A stretch of DNA of 12,832 nt from Anaerolineales bacterium Chloro_02. GTDB taxonomy: Bacteria > Chloroflexota > Anaerolineae > Anaerolineales > Anaerolineaceae. A program made the position numbers and the translations under genes. Shown here in pieces: positions 1-5,796 of this stretch. Within the stretch, counting starts at the first letter, position 1. Every line of letters starts with the position of its first letter. The stretch spans positions 1-12,832 of the forward strand of contig LUZV01000046.1 of the NCBI GenBank assembly GCA_001603765.1, written 5' to 3'. The notes under the pieces are model-generated. The model worked only from the letters and a program-made list of their open reading frames with translations. It ran no database searches and was not told where the DNA came from.

Positions 1-79
1 GCCAAGCGCTCAGCATGGCTGAGAAGCGGGGTGGTACCGCGAGTTTCGGCTCGTCCCTGTAGTGGGATGGGCTTTTTTT
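1..79 (+). promoter_or_regulatory. T-box riboswitch, 3' part (ileS leader)
   Basis: The hallmark T-box sequence GGGGTGGTACCGCG lies at 28-41, matching the family consensus AGGGTGGNACCGCG. It is followed by a terminator whose 5' arm (CGTCCC, 52-57) can alternatively pair with the T-box to form the antiterminator. A short hairpin precedes it (CTCAGC 9-14, loop ATG, GCTGAG 18-23), in the position of stem III. The 5' portion with stem I and the specifier loop lies outside the window, so the expected Ile specifier codon cannot be read. In this family uncharged tRNA binds the specifier and the T-box bulge and favours antitermination, so uncharged tRNA-Ile should switch on ileS and probably the genes co-transcribed with it. 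The mode here is transcriptional, because a real terminator with a T-run is present. Confidence 0.88.
49..79 (+). terminator. Intrinsic terminator of the T-box leader
   Basis: The arms GCTCGTCCC (49-57) and GGGATGGGC (64-72) form a 9-bp stem with two G-U wobbles and a 6-nt loop, followed directly by seven T residues (73-79). It sits between the T-box motif and the ileS ribosome-binding site, as expected for a regulated attenuator rather than an end-of-operon terminator. Confidence 0.85.
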
Positions 80-87
80 ATTTTCAG

Positions 88-103
88 GCTGATCGGGATC
101 AGC
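88..103 (+). other. Small hairpin in the ileS 5' UTR
   Basis: GCTGAT (88-93) and ATCAGC (98-103) form a perfect 6-bp inverted repeat around CGGG. It lies between the T-box terminator and the GAGGAG ribosome-binding site at 109-114 and leaves that site free. It may be an mRNA spacer hairpin, or chance. Confidence 0.3.
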
Positions 104-119
104 TGATTGAGGAGAAGAT

Positions 120-3100
120 ATGTTTAAACCAGTTTCATCACGATTAAACATCCTTGAGGAGGAGGAGGCGCGGCTGCGTTTTTGGCGCAGAAATGAGATT
201 TTTAAGAAATCGTCTGACGAGCGGCGCGATCGAAAGCCTTTTGTGATGTATGAGGGACCGCCGACCGCGAACGGCAAACCGGGCGTGCATCACGTTTTGG
301 CGCGAGCCTTTAAGGATATGTTCCCGCGATACCGCACGATGCAAGGTTATTTTGTTGATCGGCGCGGCGGCTGGGATACACACGGCTTGCCGGTTGAAAT
401 TGAAGTCGAGAAAAAACTGGGATTTACTGAGAAAAGTCAAATTGAGGAGTTTGGCATTGAAAAGTTCAATGCCCTATGCCGCGAATCAGCCTTTTCGCGT
501 ATTCAGGACTGGGAAAAGATGACTGAGCGCATCGGTTATTGGGTCGATCTGAGCCGTTCATATGTGACCTATACCGATGCATATATCGAATCGGTCTGGT
601 GGCTGCTGCGTCAGATTTGGGATAAGGGGCTGCTTTATCAGGGTTATAAGGTCGTGCCATACTGCCCGCGCTGCGGCACGCCGCTTTCGAATCATGAGGT
701 CGCACAAGGGTATGCCGACGCGCTTGATCCAAGTATCACCATTCGCCTGCCTCTGGTGGATGAGCCGAACACCTATCTGTTAGTCTGGACGACAACCCCC
801 TGGACATTGCCAGGCAACGTCGCGGTTGCGGCGCATCCTGATGTGGAATACGTCGTCGTCAGATATGAAGGCGGCGGAGACGAGCGCTTGATCCTGGCAA
901 AGGAGCTGATTCCGGCGGTATTTGGAGACAAAAAGGTTGAAATCCTGAAAACCATGAAAGGTAAAGCTCTGGCTGGTAAAAAGTACGCTCCGTTATATAC
1001 CTTTTTACCGCCAGAGAAGCCGGCGCACTATGTGGTGAATGCTGATTACGTCACGACCGGCGACGGCACAGGGCTGGTACATATCGCGCCGGCTTTCGGC
1101 ATGGACGACATGCTGGTCTCTAAGGAGTACGATTTGCCGGTGTTATTGACCATCGACGATGAGGGCAAATACAAACAGACAATCACCCCCTGGGCGGGCA
1201 TGTTCGTTAAAGATGCCGATCCTTTGATTATGGACGACCTGAAAGCCAGGGGACTGTTATTCAGCCGCGGAACGATTACCCACACCTATCCTTTCTGTTG
1301 GCGCTGCGATACCCCGCTTTTGTATATGGCGAGATCCACCTGGTTTGTCCGCACAAGCAAGGTGAAAGAACGCATGGTGGAGCTCAATCAGCAGATCAAT
1401 TGGGTTCCGGAACACATCAAGGAAGGGCGCTTTGGCAACTGGTTGGAAAACAACATTGACTGGGCTTTAGGTCGGGATCGCTATTGGGGAACGCCTCTGC
1501 CGGTTTGGGTATGCGACCAGTGCGGGCATCAGCACTGTGTGGGTTCGGTTGAAGAGCTGAGCCAGCTCACAGGCGAAGACCAGAGCGGACTTGAACTGCA
1601 CCGTCCGTATGTGGATCAGGTGACGTTTGGCTGCCCGAAGTGCGGTGAGGGCGTGATGCGCCGGGTGAGCGAGTTGATTGACGTCTGGTTTGATTCCGGA
1701 GCGATGCCGTCTGCCCAGTGGCATTATCCATTTGAAAACCAGGAGGAATTTAAACAACAATTCCCAGCGGACTATATTTGCGAGGCGGTCGATCAGACCC
1801 GGGGCTGGTTCTATTCCCTCCTGGCTATCAGCACATTGGTTTTTGACAACCTCAGTTATAAGAACGTGATCTGTTTAGGGTTAATCCTGGACGGTGAAGG
1901 GCAGAAAATGTCCAAGCATAAGGGCAACGTTGTGGACCCGTGGGAAGTGATTAACGCCTACGGCGCGGACGCGATGCGCTGGAACTTGTATACATCCAGC
2001 CCTCCAGGTAACGAGCGCCGCTTTAGCACCGAATTGGTGGGCGAAGTGGTGCGCAGCTTCATGCTGACCCTATGGAACACTTACTCATTCTTTGTGACCT
2101 ATGCCAATCTGGACCAGTGGACGCCAGATTCAGCGGTTATCCCGCAGTTCTCGGATCTGGACCGCTGGCTGCTTTCTTCTTTGGAAGCCCTGACGCGCGA
2201 CGTGACCAAAGCCTATGAAAATTACGACGTTGTTGGCGCGACACGCCCGATTGAAACCTTCGTTGATAATCTTTCAAACTGGTATCTGCGCCGCTCCAGA
2301 AGGCGATTCTGGAAGAGTGAGTCGGATGCGGACAAGGCGGCTGCCTACGAGACCCTTTATCAGGCGTTGGTAACGGTCAGCAAGCTCCTGGCGCCAGCGA
2401 TGCCATTTATGGCAGAGACACTGTATCAAAATCTGGTCTGTTCCGTTGACGGGCAGGCGCCGATTTCGGTACATCTGGCAGACTGGCCCAAAGCAGACCT
2501 CAGCCGGATTGATGAGACTCTCAACCACCAGATGGCGGTAGTGATGAAGCTGGCTTCGCTCGGGCATGCCGCTCGCAATAAATCCAACGTCAAAGTGCGG
2601 CAGCCGCTCTCGGAGGTTGCCTTCGCGGTTGGAAGCGCGGATGAAAGAGACGTGGTTGATCAGTTTAAGGATATTTTGGAAGATGAGCTCAATGTGAAGC
2701 AAGTGAGGGTTTTGGGCGGCAGCGAAGAAGCGGTTGAATATAGCCTGAATCCCCTGCCAAGGCAGTTGGGTCAGAAGTTTAAGGCTCTCTTGCCGAAGGT
2801 TCGTCAGGCGATATTGGATTTACCCGCGAAAGAGAGCGCTGAGAGGCTGTTGGCGGGCTTGAACCTGGTGATAAAGGTGGACGACAAGTATTACGAAATC
2901 CTGCCTGAGGAAGTGGAAGTGCACGCGGCGGCAAAAGAAGGTTTTTCTGTCGCGGCTGAAGGTCCCTATCTGGCAGCGCTGGTTACAACGATCAACCAGG
3001 AACTCTTCTACGAGGGTCTGGCACGGGAATTCGTGCGGCGTGTGCAAGATCAGCGTAAGAGCCTTGGTCTGGATATCGCTGACAGGATTAGAGTTTTCTA

Positions 3101-3281
3101 TCAGGCGACACCGGCATTGAGCGAGGCCGTTAAGGTGAACGAAGCCTATATCGCGGCGGAGACTTTGTCTGTGGCAGTTTTGGATGAAAGCTTGCCGCAC
3201 GGGCTGGAACACGCGAGCGATGGATTTGATGGTGAGGAGCTTCGCTTCGCGCTGCAGGTTGCGCGGGGAGATGCTGAGTGA
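120..3281 (+). CDS. ileS: Isoleucyl-tRNA synthetase, type 2 (IleRS2), altered HIGH motif
   Basis: This class I aminoacyl-tRNA synthetase charges tRNA-Ile with isoleucine in the cytoplasm and hydrolyses mischarged Val-tRNA. The 1053-aa length and a long C-terminal region without the C-terminal zinc finger fit the eukaryote-like type 2 group; type 1 enzymes are about 930 aa. The ATP-site segment PPTANGKPGVHHVLAR (residues 47-62) has GVHH at 55-58 where class I enzymes have HxGH. The second signature is KMSKH at 596-600. Editing-domain motifs are visible: TTTPWTLPGN (224-233) and GTGLVHIAPAFGMDD (316-330). Cysteine pairs that may bind zinc occur at 182/185, 393/396, 465/468 and 505/508. The tRNA-binding helical domain starts near residue 640. 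The ATG is preceded by GAGGAG (109-114) with 5-nt spacing. It is the first gene of an operon controlled by the upstream T-box, and its stop overlaps the lspA start. Type 2 enzymes are the mupirocin-tolerant class. Confidence 0.97.
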   Translation: MFKPVSSRLNILEEEEARLRFWRRNEIFKKSSDERRDRKPFVMYEGPPTANGKPGVHHVLARAFKDMFPRYRTMQGYFVDRRGGWDTHGLPVEIEVEKKLGFTEKSQIEEFGIEKFNALCRESAFSRIQDWEKMTERIGYWVDLSRSYVTYTDAYIESVWWLLRQIWDKGLLYQGYKVVPYCPRCGTPLSNHEVAQGYADALDPSITIRLPLVDEPNTYLLVWTTTPWTLPGNVAVAAHPDVEYVVVRYEGGGDERLILAKELIPAVFGDKKVEILKTMKGKALAGKKYAPLYTFLPPEKPAHYVVNADYVTTGDGTGLVHIAPAFGMDDMLVSKEYDLPVLLTIDDEGKYKQTITPWAGMFVKDADPLIMDDLKARGLLFSRGTITHTYPFCWRCDTPLLYMARSTWFVRTSKVKERMVELNQQINWVPEHIKEGRFGNWLENNIDWALGRDRYWGTPLPVWVCDQCGHQHCVGSVEELSQLTGEDQSGLELHRPYVDQVTFGCPKCGEGVMRRVSELIDVWFDSGAMPSAQWHYPFENQEEFKQQFPADYICEAVDQTRGWFYSLLAISTLVFDNLSYKNVICLGLILDGEGQKMSKHKGNVVDPWEVINAYGADAMRWNLYTSSPPGNERRFSTELVGEVVRSFMLTLWNTYSFFVTYANLDQWTPDSAVIPQFSDLDRWLLSSLEALTRDVTKAYENYDVVGATRPIETFVDNLSNWYLRRSRRRFWKSESDADKAAAYETLYQALVTVSKLLAPAMPFMAETLYQNLVCSVDGQAPISVHLADWPKADLSRIDETLNHQMAVVMKLASLGHAARNKSNVKVRQPLSEVAFAVGSADERDVVDQFKDILEDELNVKQVRVLGGSEEAVEYSLNPLPRQLGQKFKALLPKVRQAILDLPAKESAERLLAGLNLVIKVDDKYYEILPEEVEVHAAAKEGFSVAAEGPYLAALVTTINQELFYEGLAREFVRRVQDQRKSLGLDIADRIRVFYQATPALSEAVKVNEAYIAAETLSVAVLDESLPHGLEHASDGFDGEELRFALQVARGDAE

Positions 3282-3805
3282 AGAAATTTCTAAGACACAA
3301 CGCATTCCTCCTCCTGGTTGCGGCGGTTGTGATTGTTCTCGATCAGATCACAAAAACACTGGTCAGGCAATATCTGGCTTTAGGAGACTCATGGGCGCCC
3401 TTCCCAGTGATAGGCGACTTTTTCCGCTTCCTTTACTGGCAGAACCGCGGCGCCGCGTTTGGCTCTTTTCAGAACGCTGGACCGATCCTGACAATCGTTC
3501 GGATCTTTATCGCCGTCTTTATCATCACTTTTTATCAAAAGGTGGAGATAAAAGATCAATTGATGAAAGTATCCGTGAGCCTTATGCTCGGTGGCGCGGT
3601 TGGAAACCTGATCGACCAGTTCACGATGGGGTTTGTGACAGACTTCATCGCGGTCGGCAGGTTCCCGATTTTCAATATTGCTGATTCAGCGGTTACCATT
3701 GGCGTGGGTTTAATGTTGTTGGATATGTTTATTAAAGAAAAAAGCGGATCGGGGGAAGATCCGGAAGAAAAAACAGGCGGAGATGCGAAAAGAAACACGT
3801 TATGA
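3278..3805 (+). CDS. lspA: Lipoprotein signal peptidase (signal peptidase II)
   Basis: This integral membrane aspartyl protease removes the signal peptide from prolipoproteins after lipid attachment. The 175-aa protein has about four hydrophobic segments (roughly residues 8-24, 66-86, 98-115 and 134-152). Family motifs are in order: DQITK (22-26), NRGAAFG (56-62), GNLID (109-113), TDFI (121-124) and NIADSAVTIG (133-142). The catalytic aspartates should be D122 and D136. The conserved GNxxDR motif reads GNLIDQ here, with Gln at 114 (codon CAG) in place of Arg, which is unusual. The start is GTG, preceded by GGGGAG (3265-3270) at 7 nt, and it overlaps the ileS stop as GTGA, implying translational coupling. 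The last ~23 residues are a charged hydrophilic tail (Lys/Glu/Gly-rich), probably cytoplasmic, whose coding sequence overlaps the annotated start of the next gene. Confidence 0.95.
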   Translation: MKKFLRHNAFLLLVAAVVIVLDQITKTLVRQYLALGDSWAPFPVIGDFFRFLYWQNRGAAFGSFQNAGPILTIVRIFIAVFIITFYQKVEIKDQLMKVSVSLMLGGAVGNLIDQFTMGFVTDFIAVGRFPIFNIADSAVTIGVGLMLLDMFIKEKSGSGEDPEEKTGGDAKRNTL

Positions 3806-4697
3806 AGGAGACGGCTTGATCCGCCTGGATAAATTCCTGGCGCAAATTGAGCCTGAGGTTTCCCGGGCGCAGTTTCAGCAGTTGATTGCTGAAGGCTGTG
3901 TGGCTGTGAATGGCGCTGCCCAACTTAAACCCGCCTTTAAGGTTGAACCTGGCAGCCTGGTAGCCTATCATTTGCCGGTTCAGGAACCAACCGAACTTTT
4001 GAGGCAATCGATCGAACTTAACGTGTTGTACCAGGATGAAAATGTCATTGTTGTAAACAAACCGTCTGGTATGGTGGTGCATCCGGGCGCGGGCAACGCG
4101 CAGGATACGCTGGTGAACGCCATCCTGCACCGCTGGCCTGAAATCGCGCGGGTTGGTGAAGCCGGACGACCCGGGATTGTGCATCGGCTCGATAAAGACA
4201 CCTCCGGCGTGCTGATTTTGGCGCGAAACCCGGCGGCTTATGCCTGGTTAGTAAAGCAATTTAAGTCCCGAAAGACCCAGAAAACGTACCTGGCGCTGGT
4301 GGATGGTCAGCCGCCTTCACCAAGCGGCAGAATTGAAGCAGCAATTGGCAGAGATGAGAAAAACCGTCAAAAAATGGCTGTGGTCTATGGCGACAAAGGG
4401 CGTAGCGCGGTGACGGAATATCATACCGTGGAGACCTACCTGAAGCATACCTTGCTCGAAGTGCTGCCGCTGACTGGCAGGACACACCAAATACGCGTCC
4501 ACCTGGCATTTATCGGCTGCCCGGTAGCTGGCGATCGTGTTTACGGTCGGCGCAAGCGGACTTTGGAAATGCCCAAGTTCTTCCTGCATGCCTATAAATT
4601 AGCGATTAAACTGCCTGGAGATGAAAGTCTATCGGAATTTACCGCGCCATTACCTGATGACCTGAAGGCAATTCTCAGCACGCTTGAAAAGGATTAA
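3783..4697 (+). CDS. rluD: RluD-family 23S rRNA pseudouridine synthase
   Basis: A 304-aa RluA/RluD-family enzyme that isomerises specific uridines in structured RNA, most likely helix 69 of 23S rRNA; the exact target cannot be proved from sequence. An N-terminal S4 RNA-binding domain starts at RLDKFLA (14-20) and covers roughly residues 14-75. The catalytic motif GRPGIVHRLDKDTSG is at 128-142, with D137 as the predicted nucleophile. The C-terminal family motif TGRTHQIRVHL is at 231-241, followed by GDRVYG (250-255). The ATG at 3783 lies inside lspA (23-bp overlap) and has GGCGGAG immediately before it with no spacing, which is poor. A TTG at 3816, just after the lspA stop, has AAGGAG 5 nt upstream and would give a protein starting MIRLDKFL; this is a credible alternative start. 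The position after lspA is common in bacteria. Confidence 0.93.
   Translation: MRKETRYEGDGLIRLDKFLAQIEPEVSRAQFQQLIAEGCVAVNGAAQLKPAFKVEPGSLVAYHLPVQEPTELLRQSIELNVLYQDENVIVVNKPSGMVVHPGAGNAQDTLVNAILHRWPEIARVGEAGRPGIVHRLDKDTSGVLILARNPAAYAWLVKQFKSRKTQKTYLALVDGQPPSPSGRIEAAIGRDEKNRQKMAVVYGDKGRSAVTEYHTVETYLKHTLLEVLPLTGRTHQIRVHLAFIGCPVAGDRVYGRRKRTLEMPKFFLHAYKLAIKLPGDESLSEFTAPLPDDLKAILSTLEKD
3805..3818 (+). promoter_or_regulatory. Alternative rluD ribosome-binding site and TTG start
   Basis: AAGGAG (3805-3810) starts on the last base of the lspA stop TGA (3803-3805) and lies 5 nt before an in-frame TTG (3816-3818). This is a much better Shine-Dalgarno arrangement than the one before the ATG at 3783. 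Starting here removes 11 residues and leaves the S4 domain intact. Both starts could be used. Confidence 0.4.
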
Positions 4698-4700
4698 TCC

Positions 4701-5750
4701 ATGAAAACCTACGATTTTCGCTCTGATACCACCACCCGCCCCACCGAAAGGATGCGCCAAGCGATGGCAAATGCCGAAGTTGGCGATGATGTCTATGGGG
4801 AGGACCCGACCGTAATCTTGCTGGAACGAAAAGCCGCAGAGATGGTAGGGAAAGATGCGGGTTTGTTTGTTACTTCGGGTACGATGGGCAACCTGGTGGC
4901 GGTGCTGGCGCACTGCGCCAGGGGTGAAGAAGCCATCATGGGCACGCAAGGGCATACTTTCTTGCACGAAGCGAGCGGGATATCCGTGTTGGGCGGAGTG
5001 GCAATGCACACCGTTCCAAATCAGCCGGACGGAACCATCGCATTGGCCGATCTTGAGGGCGCTCTGCGCAATCCGAGAGATTATCATCAACCGATTTCCC
5101 GGTTGGTCATCCTGGAAAACACTCAGAATGACTGTGGCGGTGTGCCGATCAGCCTCGAATATACCAAAAGTGTGGAAGCTTTCGCGCGGCAACATGGGCT
5201 GTTCTTGCACCTGGACGGCGCGAGACTCTTCAACGCGGCGGTCGCGCTGGGATTGCCAGCCAGCGAGTTGGCATCTCCGGTGGACTCGGTTACTTTTTGC
5301 CTTAGCAAAGGCTTATGCGCGCCGGTAGGTTCGGTGCTGTGCGGGAATCAGGACTTCATCCGCAAAGCTCGCCGGCTGCGTAAGCTGCTTGGCGGTGGAA
5401 TGAGGCAGGCTGGCGTGATTGCTGCCGCGGGGATCGTAGGACTGGAGGAGATGGTTGAAAGGCTCGCGGAGGATCATCAGCTCGCGGCGCGTTTGGCGCG
5501 GGGGCTGAGCGAAATCGAACAGGTTCATCTGAGCAAGAATTCACCACAAACCAATATGGTGTTCTTTAAGATTGATAGCAGTGTTAAGCTTTCGACGAAA
5601 GAATTTTTGCAGGCAATGAGGCAAGAAGGCGTTTTGTTGATGGATTCTGGTCCGGGTGAATACCGCATGGTTACGCATCACGATGTTGACGAGCAGGCGG
5701 TTGATGTCAGTTTGAGCGCGTTTCGGAAGGTGCTTTCTAGAAAATGCTAA
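4701..5750 (+). CDS. ltaE: Low-specificity L-threonine aldolase (PLP-dependent)
   Basis: A fold-type I PLP enzyme predicted to cleave L-threonine or L-allo-threonine to glycine and acetaldehyde. The 349-aa length is normal for the family. Motifs in order: FRSDTTTRPT near the N-terminus (6-14), GDDVYGEDPT (28-37), the PLP phosphate-binding SGTMGN (59-64), GHTFLHE (84-90) with a histidine expected to stack on the cofactor, HLDGAR (170-175) with D172 for the pyridine nitrogen, and LSKGLCAPVGS (201-211) with K203 as the Schiff-base lysine. The start follows rluD by 3 bp, with AGGA about 7 nt upstream, so it belongs to the same transcript. Stereospecificity (L versus L-allo) cannot be read from the sequence. 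A related beta-eliminating lyase activity is the main alternative. Confidence 0.93.
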   Translation: MKTYDFRSDTTTRPTERMRQAMANAEVGDDVYGEDPTVILLERKAAEMVGKDAGLFVTSGTMGNLVAVLAHCARGEEAIMGTQGHTFLHEASGISVLGGVAMHTVPNQPDGTIALADLEGALRNPRDYHQPISRLVILENTQNDCGGVPISLEYTKSVEAFARQHGLFLHLDGARLFNAAVALGLPASELASPVDSVTFCLSKGLCAPVGSVLCGNQDFIRKARRLRKLLGGGMRQAGVIAAAGIVGLEEMVERLAEDHQLAARLARGLSEIEQVHLSKNSPQTNMVFFKIDSSVKLSTKEFLQAMRQEGVLLMDSGPGEYRMVTHHDVDEQAVDVSLSAFRKVLSRKC

Positions 5751-5764
5751 AAACCTTCGGGCAT

Positions 5765-5796
5765 AGGAGTTGCACCCTCAATGCTGAGGGAGCATG
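5765..5796 (+). promoter_or_regulatory. Structured ribosome-binding region of the propeller gene
   Basis: AGGAG (5765-5769) lies 24 nt upstream of the ATG at 5794, too far for normal use. Between them is a perfect hairpin: CCCTCA (5775-5780), loop ATGC, TGAGGG (5785-5790). If it folds, the distance from AGGAG to ATG becomes 8 nt (5 before and 3 after the stem), a good functional spacing. If it unfolds, GAGG (5786-5789) inside the 3' arm could act as a close Shine-Dalgarno sequence. No T-run follows, so it is not an intrinsic terminator. Confidence 0.5.

Noticed and set aside
2274..2702. 142-residue open frame on the minus strand inside ileS, and the 161-residue one at 2820-3305
   Set aside because: Both are antisense to a strongly conserved synthetase; they show no recognisable domain or good ribosome-binding site, and are best explained as shadows of the real reading frame.
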